This document shows, piece after piece, positions 11,301-32,100 of a stretch of DNA of 64,000 nucleotides. The notes beneath the pieces were generated by a model. The model saw only the letters and a program-made list of their open reading frames with translations, had not been told where the DNA came from and did no database searches. Both the position numbers and the translations under genes were made by a program. Source of the stretch: Membranipora membranacea (lineage: Eukaryota > Bryozoa > Gymnolaemata > Cheilostomatida > Membraniporidae); assembly GCA_914767715.1 (NCBI GenBank), contig OU612067.1, positions 24,526,162 through 24,590,161 of the forward strand, read 5' to 3'. Each line of letters starts with the position of its first letter. Position 1 is the stretch's first letter.

Positions 11301-14300
11301 TATATCGTGCCATCAATATTGTCTGTGTCATAACAACCTATGTTATAGCTGCTTCTGGTCTATAGGATTTTATTTGAAAAATCGTGAATGGAAAATCTAA
11401 GGTTTCGCTCAGCATTTTACGTAATTAACTGCATCTGGTCTTTCCAGCTGTCAGACATGCTAACCAAAGATGGGAAACAGTGATGGTCCTTGAGTAAGGT
11501 TTAAATTATAATGTAGTTTCTGTCAACTTAATGCTTAAAATCTGAGCTAAGAACACTTAAGTCTTTGTTCTTGTGGTTCTTGCTCTTGGCTATCAGCAGA
11601 ATTTTAGTACAGTGATTAAAAAAAAACATCTGAACAGTCATCACAATTAAAGAGACGTGGTAGTTACAACACAAGAAAGTCACCTTGAACTCTGAGTAGT
11701 GTACGGCACATCAAATCATTTGATCTTTACAATTGTTTTACAAGTGGTATCTATAGAACAAGTTTGTACACTCGGTGGTGGTAGAGGGATACTTAAAATG
11801 CTGTGTATCAAATCGGTTTGTACCAATATATACTCTATTTTGAGCCAATAGATATGATATTGTTCAGGGACTAAAGTCTGCAACATGTTGCTTGATTGAG
11901 TGCGGCTTTGTCTGATTCAAATTTTCTAAGGTAGGAAACACTGAAGATTTTATCTCTGTGTGCCACTTCCTAATGTTTGAAACAGAATCCACAGAAAGCC
12001 AGTAGAGTCCAGCTGCTGGTACTCATAATTTGCAATTTCGCACCCTGTACTTATAGCCACATTACCCTACACCTACCATCTTAATCGCTCGCAAACTGAG
12101 CATTTCTGGCACACAATGTTATAAAGTCATCAATCATCATACAAGAACATCTATCACCTAAACCATGGCTACCTTTACTATAACTTAATTTTATTAGCTT
12201 GATCAATGAAAATGACTATAAGCACTGAGCGACAGCGTAACTTTCGTAAATTTTGAAAGCTGGCATTGTCATAACTTTCTGCGAAATGGAACAATCTGCT
12301 ATTGTCACGATGTATCCTTATAATGCACATATTTAAGAACATTCAATGTAGATAAGTTCTATGCTTTGCTCTTTGTGTAGGGTAGTCCAAAAATCACATA
12401 TACTCACTGATCGTAATCGGAGTTGAGTACATGAGGGGATCTGGGATTGACTCTCCCGTCTGGCAAAAGAACTTCAGATTCAAATGAAGGAAAGTTTTCT
12501 TGTCTGCTTGCGTGCTGGAGATAGTTAGACATACATCTTTCCACTGGTTCTCTGACCACCATTATCAGCTGTTGAAATTAACAGAGCGATATATATATAT
12601 ATATATCGGTATACTATATATCAATGAGTAGGTCCTATTCAGATCATGGGTAGGTCATATTCAGACAATGGGTAGGTCATATTCAGATAATGGGTAGGTC
12701 ATATTCAGATAATGGGTAGGTCATATTCAGACAATGGGTAGGTCATATTCAGATAATGGGTAGGTCATATTCAGACAATGGGTAGGCCATATTCAGACAA
12801 TGGGTAGGTCATATTCAGATAATGGGTAGGCCATATTCAGATAATGGGTAGGTCATATTCAGACAATGGGTAGGTCATATTCAGACAATGGGTAGGTCAT
12901 ATTCAGATAATGTGTAGGTTATATTCAGATGATGCAGATACTTTGATGGGTGGGAAAAGTATGATAAATGAACAGGCCATCGACTTCTCAGATAATGTGC
13001 ATTGGAGGCTCTTGCGACAGCGCAAGTTGGCACAAGACGTCGAATCCAAGTCTTCATTACATTACTATAATTTTCCGTCAACACCATGCATGTTTCACCA
13101 ACTTTCTAACTAACCTTGATAGTGCTGTTCATACGATGTATTCGCGCTGGAGCGTCTACAGTCCTGTAGTAACCTGGAGATTTTTCTCCTGTCAGCTGCT
13201 CAGGGTAAGTGAATGGCATCTGCTTTCGATAAGACTCTAATCCTTTTCGATACGAGTCATCACGATCAAAAAAATGTACCTGAAAAATAGTTTGCAGATC
13301 ATCAATAGATATGGTACCAGAATGTCATGACTAACGAGCTGACGCTGAGACTGATAAGTTAGCCGAGGCCAAGTTTACTAAAAGAGTAGAGGCTTAGTAA
13401 ATAAAGTTTATTGAAAGGTCATTTGATCAATACTGTTTCAATCACGTTTCCCGCAATGCTGTCTGAATAATGCTCTTGACATGACTCTAAAGGTAGTTTG
13501 ACAATGAGTTCACAGAAATCTCTCTTTCCTTAGAACCCTTGTATAATACCGGCGCTCTTCAAAGGCGTTGTTATGAGGATGAAGGCCTATGTCACGATTT
13601 AAAACGACACCTTTTTAACGGTTTCAAATTTTAGAATTTCTCCTGAAGAAGAGCATTAAAACCTCATCATCTAACCTCGTGAGTGGCAACGCCGATGTGA
13701 GGGTGCATTTTTAGGAAGTTAAGTAGTGCTCGGGTGCCTGATTTTTTGACTCCAATAACAATAAAATGAGGTAGTCGTCGGCGGGTATGCTCGGGATGGG
13801 GTTCCTTATCGTCGTCATCTTCTTCTTCATCAGGCTCAGGTTTTCGTGCTGTTGTTTGAGCAGCTGTGGCTATGATCTGCATCTTAGACGTTGGGTTCTG
13901 AAAAAAAAATGACGAGTACTGCGAAAAGATTAATATATGTGACAAAGTAATCATACTGTCGTACCTTGAGATTGAAATATTTGTTGCACTCCACAAGTAG
14001 CTTGATGGTTGAGATGGTTTGCTGAATTATACCAACATGGAGACTGATGCCGAAATCAATCGCTAATATCTCAACAATAACATTTTTAAACATTGAAATG
14101 TAAAAAAGTGATGTTGAAACACAAGAGAAAGGGTCACAAACTCTCTCGATTTAAATTTCCTTGGATGAGCTTAGACCTACCTCCAAAATAATAAATTTTC
14201 TTGGCTTTAATTTTGCAAGACATTTTATGAGCATTATGAAGTTTCCATTATAAAAAATAGTTGAACCCATGGTGCACCGACCATCAGATAATTTGGGAAA

Positions 14301-15252
14301 TAATATCAGTGATCTAGCGTTTCATCGTTGGAACGGTTTTTGGGTCTACAGCCTTTTCTAAGGACATCAAATTTCAGCAGTTGTTCAATTTATCATCCAA
14401 ATCTATTTACAGGTTAGAGGGCTAAACATCTACAGCTGATTACTCACAATTTTAGTGATGCATTTGTTGGCTGTGTAGGTGAATATCACTGCAGACTGTA
14501 CTACAACAACTAAGATCAGTAAGATAACCTTCCATCGACTCATAAAACATCTTTGTATGCACGGCAGACGCTGCGAGCTAGTGCTGATAGAGAAGGAGTC
14601 ATACTCGATGTGAGTCTTGGTCTGCAAATACAACAAGAAATTATTTTATTATGGAGCAGCTCCAAAATAAAGGTGTCCGCAGATTCGCTGTAACTTAAAC
14701 TTAGAGCAAATCTTCCCACGCCTTTCCACAGAAAAAATGAAACAAGAAAGCCCCGGCATTTAAGTTTTGCAGGGGGTCTAGTGTTTTATACTGTACAAAA
14801 GACAGGCCCTTTGCAAAAGGTCAACTAAAATGACACCTGTGAAAGCCCAATTATTATAAGTGTGAAATGTAATCAAAATAGTGCAAGAAGTGCAATAGGC
14901 AATTACTTCAGGCTTCAACTTAGTTGGACCCAGTACATACTGGATAACAGTGCAAATTACCAGGTTTGACAAATCATAATTAAATAGCGCCCCGATTCAT
15001 CTAACTACTCTCCAGAATGGCATCAAAGTTGCCACAACAGCAGAGTGGAAGCCAGATATCGGAACATAATTACTTAGAGATACCACTAGGATTTTACATA
15101 CAGCCATTATAATGCACACATGGGTAGGGACAAATTCTCAACATGTACAGAGATAATCAGAATCTAGGCCTATAGGGCACAAGCCAGTATACATTCTTAC
15201 TTTATACACAGTAAATAGGATTTTTGAAGTAACTTACCCCAGAACTCTTCAT
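8308..15252 (-). CDS. HS3ST: Heparan sulfate 3-O-sulfotransferase-like, complete
   Basis: Seven exons join in phase to 1077 nt (358 aa): 15238-15252 (MKSSG), 14448-14621, 13676-13897, 13115-13279, 12408-12568, 9542-9678, 8308-8510. The protein is type II membrane: anchor at about residues 34-55 (WKVILLILVVVVQSAVIF), then an acidic stem (EPDEEEDDDDKE). The PAPS loop KKSGTRAL is at 114-121, the catalytic Glu is E137 before VHFFD, and the EKSPGYY motif follows. The 3'-phosphate site has R198 and S206 in VREPVERCMSNY. The C-terminal exon has GFYCYY and CLGDSKGRKHP, giving the family's cysteine pair and the PAPS-side KGR motif. The final exon starts at FFKYD and ends FKWENK-stop. Length and motif order fit HS3ST enzymes, which sulfate the 3-OH of glucosamine in heparan sulfate in the Golgi. 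The short first exon is the least certain part; its phase and donor fit well. Confidence 0.93.
8749..9361. mobile_element. Long imperfect palindrome (foldback) in sulfotransferase intron
   Basis: The sequence from about 8749 to 9036 is an inverted, diverged copy of about 9054 to 9361. Clear paired blocks are tttggtggcc / ggccaccaaa, agtatgagtagttgtc / gacaactactcatact, ctttgactttttctctgttcc / its complement, and ggcacacaaacac / gtttgtgtgcc near the centre. The right arm has an extra segment (about 9105-9170). It lies in the intron between the last two exons of the complete sulfotransferase gene. Confidence 0.75.
9787..10171. mobile_element. MITE with TTAA-flanked inverted termini
   Basis: The left end AGGGCAACCAAGGTTTC (9791-9807) is repeated inverted at the right end (GAAACCTTGGTTGCCCT, to 10167). 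TTAA flanks both sides (9787-9790 and 10168-10171). The internal 340 bp has no open frame of note. TTAA targets are typical of piggyBac-type elements, but the ends lack the usual CCY start, so superfamily membership is open. Confidence 0.75.
10947..12184. repeat. Direct repeat pair, about 90 bp each, in intron
   Basis: Bases 10947-11040 and 12093-12184 are diverged direct copies. Both begin AAACTGAGCATTT and share catcaatcatcata, agaacatctatcacc and accatg..tacctttact. They sit in the large intron between the sulfotransferase exons at 9542-9678 and 12408-12568. The sequence between them is unassigned AT-rich DNA. Confidence 0.65.
12586..12932. repeat. (TA)n tract and 22-bp tandem repeat
   Basis: A short TA dinucleotide run (about 12588-12606) is followed from 12624 to 12932 by about 14 tandem copies of a 22-bp unit, consensus TGGGTAGGTCATATTCAGAY followed by AA. 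The copies differ mainly at the Y position and at one T/C (ggtcat versus ggccat); the outer units are more diverged. The array is within the short intron between exons 13115-13279 and 12408-12568 of the sulfotransferase gene. Confidence 0.95.
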
Positions 15253-18174
15253 GTCTGATGCACTGATAGCCTCACAAACAACAAAACAAACTCATACTAC
15301 AAAATTGTGACTTTTGTTCGTAAGTATCCCCTCACTAACTAGCGAGCATATCTGCAAAAGAGAAGAGAAAATTGTTTCTCCCTCCTACTTTTCCAAACTT
15401 CTGGCGCTCAGAAGCAGTCTTAGACAAGTCATTTCAGATGAATCTGTCAGCAGCTTCTAACAGGGTAATTTCCAGAGAATGCAATGAATCTTCCAGACTC
15501 ATCTATCATACTTGATAATCTAACTAGCAGTAACGACAAAGTGAGGGTGTAGTACAAAGCAGTAGGTCTTAGGCAGCATAGTGATATTTGCCTTTGACAC
15601 CAGTTTGATTTATGTTTTGGATGCCAGTAAAAGCTCTGTGTGAACTTTCTATATTGAGAGTGTTTAAAGCAATTTATTCTTTTCAAAAGCAGCAGAATAG
15701 TAGTAGCAGACATGTGGGTGTGGTGTAGGCCTTCCCCGCATGGTGTCTCTACCTGAGACCTGAGGAAGTTGGATGACCCAATAATTAATGGACCGCCTCT
15801 CATTGGAATGGTTGAGCAGGCACAGGTATTCTCCAACACTGCTTAGGCCCTATGTTTATCTGGTCCCATCAGTTGATTCGCAAAACTTTCGGGGGTAAGT
15901 CTAACCATAGGGTTACAGGCATGTAGGCCTATACTTCGCCAATGTCCGTGATCTTGATCATTTTCATGGACAAAAGTCAAGAGCCTCCTTATGATAGCCT
16001 CAAATGATGAGCCCCTTCTCGAAATAACCACACTCGCCTCAAGTTGCTATCAAACTATCAGATATCGATTCCAGCTTCGTGCCAAATGTTTAGAGCCAAT
16101 GCAATTAATTTATCTTAACAGTGTTTTTCAGAAGTAATCAATCAGTCTTACTATATTTTATTTCACCATCTTTATTGCAAAACTTTTACCAGAGCAACCC
16201 ACACAAACACTTTTATTTCTCAGTAAATGAGATCAATACAACCACATACATTGGCAAAGTATACGTGCTGTAACTCCAGATGCCTATGAGTAACATTACA
16301 GAGACCCAGGTTGTGTTGGCATTGCAATGGCATTGATTGGTAAGCAATGGAATAAACTCCCTCTCCCCACTCCACTCATTATCATAATTAAACAAAAATA
16401 ATGAAAATGAAATTATTGTTACTTTAATGCATAGGACTACTCTACTGCATTTCCTAACTTACCTGAATTTTACCATTCTACCTGATTTGACTTACAGTTG
16501 AGTTACTTACTACCTCACAAATTACTTAACATTTTCAAATTTCTTACTCACACCAATTATTGACAAATCTTGAGCATAGATAGGACTGAAATCAGGAACT
16601 GCGGCAGTCCTATCTATGATCTTGAGTGTGGGGATAGATACACAAGAGGTTGCTTGGACAGTTATGATCCACTGAACTTTTGTGATCACATGAGTATAAT
16701 AAGTTGAAATAGTAAAAGGTGCAAAATGAGATTTTTATCACAGTCAGTCGAACAACAATTACCAACTAATTACTAGGCATAATCTACTAACCTGATTACT
16801 GATTCATTCACATTTTTTAGAGATATAGCTAATAGTCTGGTTTCAGGGCGTTAACAGTACCGTCTCACAAATTCACCTAATCTTTTTGTAGGACCTTTAG
16901 CAATATAGTGGTGATCCTTTCATGTACAACTAGGTTTGGACTATAGCGATCTATGCCCGTTAATATATTGAAGGAAGTAGTGGGCATGAATAATTTTGAC
17001 CAATCAGAAGATGGGTCTTTTATAACCTGACGTCAGAACCCATGAGTTATGTTTGTTTTGGTTGGATGATTATCAATATACAATAATCATAGTTAAGAAG
17101 CTGAGTGGAGCGAGCAAGAAGGCCAAGGGAATTACTAATTTTTGTTCGGTTTGATGAGCAATAAGAAGTAGGTAGAAGAGAGGCTCACAATCAAATATCT
17201 GACACTGCCTAGACAGTAACCCATGTCAGAAAGATCCCTCCTGAATTCACTTGTCAGCCTATTGCATGAGGTAAGTCTAGGTGGGTCAATCCATTTGGCA
17301 ATGTTCAAATGTTGTGTTTGACAAACATATCATCATTGCCAAATTCCCAGGTTTTGTAGTAGACCTGTGGGTCAATCATATCAAAAACCACTGATACTCA
17401 TTCATATCTCACTAACTCCCACTAACTAACGGGAGGCATTAATTGTACCTGACAGTAGTCTATGATAGGCTATGATATGCACCAAACGCACCACAACATA
17501 TTATTATATTTATTGCACCACCTGATTGCACCTGCACCTTTTAAACTGTGCGAAATACTCACCCGAGTCATGCACAATAATGGCATACTACTAATACTAC
17601 TACCTACTTCCTACCTTGTAGTTCTCGTTGTTATTACTATAATATACCATAAAAAATTATGATCAATGAATAATCATCAGCATAATTTGGAGCAGCATGA
17701 CTTGGTATGTTCAAGTTGTTGACTTCTCATTGTCACTGTGGACTATATATATGGTGTTTGTATGAACATACAAACACTGTGCTTAACACTAGCTAGTCCT
17801 TCCTTTGACGAAAGAAGACAGTTTACATCCTACTGTGCCAATAATTTGAAATGTTTTTCTTGTAAATACTCAAAGGCAAAGGCCTAATGTTTTGATCGAT
17901 TCAGTTAGGTTCATTTTTGACGCCAGCAATTTCAGATGTCAGTCCATCAGAACAGCCTTGACAAACCTATGCTGCACTTGTATGTGCTGTCAACATTAGG
18001 TCTGCGGCTTTGTGCTGAATATTATTCAGCAACAAGCAAATCATATCTCACCATGCATTTTTTGTTATCACAGTGAATAATATTGCTCAGACTGCGTAAT
18101 TACATAGCTGGATTAATACAGTCATCTCCAAAGTTGACAGTGATCCAATTAATAGGCTCAACCAGCAACTTACT
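15253..18174. other. Intergenic region between divergent genes
   Basis: This 2.9-kb gap separates the minus-strand sulfotransferase and the plus-strand plexin-domain gene, so both promoters should lie here. I could not assign core promoter elements with confidence. A perfect 13-bp hairpin is at 16575-16618. The open frames at 15447-16031 on the minus strand resemble nothing I recognise and show no supporting splice structure. Confidence 0.55.
16575..16618. repeat. Perfect 13-bp inverted repeat with 18-bp loop
   Basis: CATAGATAGGACT at 16575-16587 pairs with AGTCCTATCTATG at 16606-16618. The flanks (cttgag / cttgag region) extend similarity imperfectly. It could be a tiny MITE or a structured RNA; nothing else supports either reading. 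Confidence 0.6.
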
Positions 18175-27757
<9,583 letters not shown>

Positions 27758-29183
27758 AGCCACTCGACAACCTTGTGATTTAGACCTGATGATATATAAA
27801 AGCTCACCGTTATCTAACATTCCAAGTATCTCTAACTGTCACTATTCATCTATGTGGCGATGTCGCAGCATTATTTTGACCAATGCTTTTGTCATCCATG
27901 TCATTTCCATGGAGTAACTAAAAATATGGTGAACAAATTAAGTGAGTCTCAAGTACGAATAATTTACTTGCCAAACACAATCGGACAATCCTTCATAGCT
28001 GGTCAGCTTATTATAAATATATTTCCTTTTAACTGCTTATGTGAATAACTGCTGAACTCTGAACCAAAACAGGGAGTTAGAACCTCTCTAACTGCTTAGA
28101 CGAAATAAGAGAACGTCATCTTCTATTGCTTTACATTCCACCCTCATATCTCAAGGCCATTACTTATATATAGTACCCTCAGCGTTTACTTATATCTGTT
28201 ACCTCAAACCATTCAACAACTCAGATCAAGATCTGACCGCCGATCTACTCTCAGACACCATCACTCAAGTGTCTTGCTCTTACTGCTCGGCGCCACCAGT
28301 CTGTCTGGAGTCTTTCGGCACCTACTCACCTTTACCGATATCTTTCTTTAATCTTATGTATCAGTTTCCGTTTGCAAAAAACTAAGTCGTGAAGTGAAAC
28401 TGTGTCACTTGGATGATAATTTTAATGGATTCGATTGAGATTTGGAAAAATTTATGTTGACGTGCAAGGACGAATTGCAACGTTATGTATATCATTATTT
28501 TTGATTTTAAGAGTTTATTTTCGATCTGTTGGCAGATCTGAGAGCATTTGAACATTCCAACCTTATATTTTACCATATCTTGTCTTGTTTTCTCTCTTTT
28601 TTCTTTTATTGAAGATGTAAGGTGTTATTTTTTGTAGACTGAGTATTATACCCACTAATTTTCGGCAGGCTTTGGTCTGTGTTTAACCCATAGAACTTAA
28701 ATTTCTCATTCACAAATAAAATATTAATCATAACTGATGACATAAATCTCTTCTATAACTTCCAAATGTTATCGCAAGCTCACAACTATCGAGCATGAGT
28801 AGGCAAAATTCTAGATGTGATCTAACATAGATCATTGTGATCATATAATTTTCGCATTCCAGCATTCTTTGTCTGACAAGTCACTGTGCACTATTTATTT
28901 GACCTGCTAAGGTTAGGAATTGTGCCCTGTCATAGCTTTCATTTGACAACTGCTTTAAATCCAGGGTTTCTGCGCAGATATGCAATACATCAACATACTG
29001 ACTAGTAGTAGCGCTCAAACTATGGCGTGCAGCCAAGTTACGTGTTCTAATAGTTGCATGATTGCATGGGTGTCATTCAAAAGTAATTGATCACAGCAGT
29101 TTATTATCAACTACACACAACGCTATCTAGCCACTAGTTGCACTAGTTCTCCTCTCACAATCATTTGGTAAAGAGGACAGGAC
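27758..29183. other. Intergenic region, plexin-domain gene to oxygenase gene
   Basis: This is the 3' flank of the plexin-domain gene and the 5' flank of the oxygenase gene. A consensus poly(A) signal AATAAA is at 28715-28720, which would give a 3' UTR of about 1 kb. No other gene was recognised. Confidence 0.5.
28715..28720 (+). promoter_or_regulatory. Poly(A) signal candidate, plexin-domain gene
   Basis: AATAAA, about 960 nt after the stop codon at 27755-27757. It is a candidate by position only; nearer AATAAA hexamers were not noticed. Confidence 0.35.
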
Positions 29184-32100
29184 ATGGCTGCCATCAGAGA
29201 TCTCGCACAGGAACATCAACCAATTACTGATGTATTTGAGGTTAGTGAGGAAAGTTATATAACAGTGCGTACGAAGTATAAATGCTGAGAGTCGGTTGTT
29301 TTCTAGTAAGCCAGCTGCAGCAAAATAAAGTAGTTGGCTTGGCTCTCTGGATGACTATAGATCATTAATACAGACTTCTTTAAGGTAATCCTAGCCCCCC
29401 CCCCTAGACATAGTGATTCGAGGTTTTTGAACGGTGCAAATGTCATATTTGAATGCTAGGGCTGCATTTCCTTTGTATAATTTATCAGTTATCTGCAACT
29501 TATAGCAGCAGCTAATCAGTATCATGTTTCCTGCTGAGTTGCCTTTAAATTCTTCTTGCCACACCGGTGCTGCCTCACGAATGATGGCAGACAGTCATGG
29601 AAACAAAACTGACTATATATTATGATGACTGATGAGGCTTCCAAGCCACCACCAAGTTTTGTGCGTCTAAGTGGGTAAAAAAAAGAAATCTTCTGCACTT
29701 AAAATGGCTGTGCAGTTTGTCAGCCACCCTTATTCAATTATACAAAGTGAATCGAAGGCATTTTTGTTTCAGGTTGCAGCGTCAGATCTGGAGTTACAAC
29801 TGAGTGATGAACTTGTTACAGAATTCTGGCAGCGAGGATTTATAGCTAATATACCACTGCTTAGCCACAAAGAGTGTGATGCATTACTCAAAGATTATGA
29901 GGAGTTGATGGTTGGTGTGCATCAGGTGTCTTCCGTTAGATGATAATAGATATTAGATGACGTAACTAGTATTTCTTCTGTTATCTTTTGAATATCCCAA
30001 GTTGCATCTGTTTTTTAACTCCAAGTCAAGAATAAGGGTTTATATCGCTAGGCCTCATGAGCTAACGGCATTGTGGGAGTATCGTAAACACACATTGCAG
30101 CAGTCCAGGTTATCTTTCTTAGTTTGGCAATTTTTATTATCACAGAAAATGAGTGATGATGACCCAAGGATGACACTGATGTATGAATATCACAAGAATC
30201 AAAGTGGGGACGACACGAATGTTCTCTTTCATTCTCTTGGACAATGGAGGGTTTTCGATACTTTCCATGATCTGATATTTCACCGCCGTGCAACCGTACC
30301 TGGCAGTCAGCTTCTAGAAGAAGGAAAGCGGAGATCGGTCCGCTGGTGGCATGATCAGCTGTTTGCAAAACCGCCTCATCATGGTGGTGTGGTTGCCTGG
30401 TGAGTAATACTACGCTGGTTATGTTATATGATATTACATGGATATCTCTGATCGATAGCAGGCATTGATATATAAATTAATATTTATTTATAATATTATA
30501 TATAATTGAATTTATATACCAATGAAGAGAGTGAAATGATTCACTAAGCATGAGTACCATCGAGAGGAGTTTGGTGTGACTACCCGAGTTCAAATATTCA
30601 TTTATTTAATTTTTGTTGTTGTTGAGGTTCTCTAAAAGTTTATACTTAATAATATTGATAATATTAATTAGATACTTTAAGAATCAGGAATACACACGCT
30701 CCACCTTCATAGTTCCCTCTAGATTAAGTTTGATTCAGTTTGCCTGCATTTGGTACTGTTCCCCTTCATTGTTCTCCACTAATAAGCCGCAAGCTTGACA
30801 GCACTGGGGGAGCGAATCCTAATGCAGGTAAACTGGATCGAACTTGACCTAGTTTCTCTTCGATTTAATCCTCCCCACTCATCACAGTACCACCCAGAAA
30901 TTGAATTGTTAATCAGAGTGATCTCAATTCTGCTCCATCTTAGCAATGTAAATTTATCCTTTCATATGTTTTAAAACATGATCATAAAGACTCTCATTCC
31001 TCTATACCGGGTAGGTACGAAAAACGGAACCACGAACTCACGAACTACGAACCCTCTAAAAACCGAACTCAGGATTATCCTCTCCTGTTTAAATCAATTT
31101 GCTCAAAGTTTAAATTGTCAGTAGCCAATGAAATGTCATGTTTTTGATAAGTGACCAATAATATAACAGACATCAAACTTTGACTTTTAACAGAGCTCAT
31201 TGCATCCTAACTAGGTGCACTAGCTCAAGGTCACTTGATGAAAAATTATGGAGAGCAAGATGGCACAGTTTGGTACACACCAAGTAGATGTCATTGTCAA
31301 ATTAGTCATCATGAATCCAAATGAACTTTTGCATTGGAGAGAGGAATGGTTTGACTGTATATATATTCCTGCAAGTTTGAAAATGATGGAAGTATGTGGA
31401 GCTACTACAGAAGGCTGTAATGGAGGACACACCACACTTATTTATTAGAAATGGTCACAGTTTAGTAAATTGGAGCCCCTTTGACTCGTCACAGGAGGAG
31501 CAGAAGGCTGCCTCCTGAATCATCACCTCTCAACAGAGTTAACAAGTATGTACTATGGGTGTTGGCCTATCTTGAAGTATTGTTTTGAAAGTTCATGGCT
31601 GTTCCTTGGTTTCAAACAAAGCATGAGGGGGAAAGTAGGACCTCTAATATAGGGGACGGCGGGGCACGTTGAGCCATGGGGCACGTTGATCCGCCCCACT
31701 TTTTTCAAATACCATTTTATGTTTTGAGTTTTCCTCTCCATCAGAGGTCATGTGACCAAAGGCACCCTTTTTGAGGAGACAAAAATAAAGATAGCTACTA
31801 AGGGAAGATAATTATTTAGTTTTTCATCGTTTTTATCGTAAAAAGTAAATAATGCGCTAATCAACGGAAATTTCATCTATTCCCAACAGGACGTGACTGA
31901 GAATTTGCAACTTTTATTATGTGATAACATCATATTTAGTCTCAATTTAACATAATCTAAACTTATCTCTGATGGAGAGATTTTGTTAAACTTGAGTTGA
32001 AAGTGAAAAACAGGCTGTGGGGCACGTTGAGCCATGCCCGATGGGGCACGTTGAGCCATGCCCTGCAGTATATGAATGTTATATGATGAAAGTGTATATG

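Noticed and set aside
15447-16031. Minus-strand gene upstream of the sulfotransferase
   Set aside because: Two adjacent frames (130 and 62 codons) have no recognisable motifs and no consistent splice chain.
31248-31448. Transposase or host gene inside the 3.3-kb TIR element
   Set aside because: The 66-codon frame shows no transposase motif and stops early on both sides.
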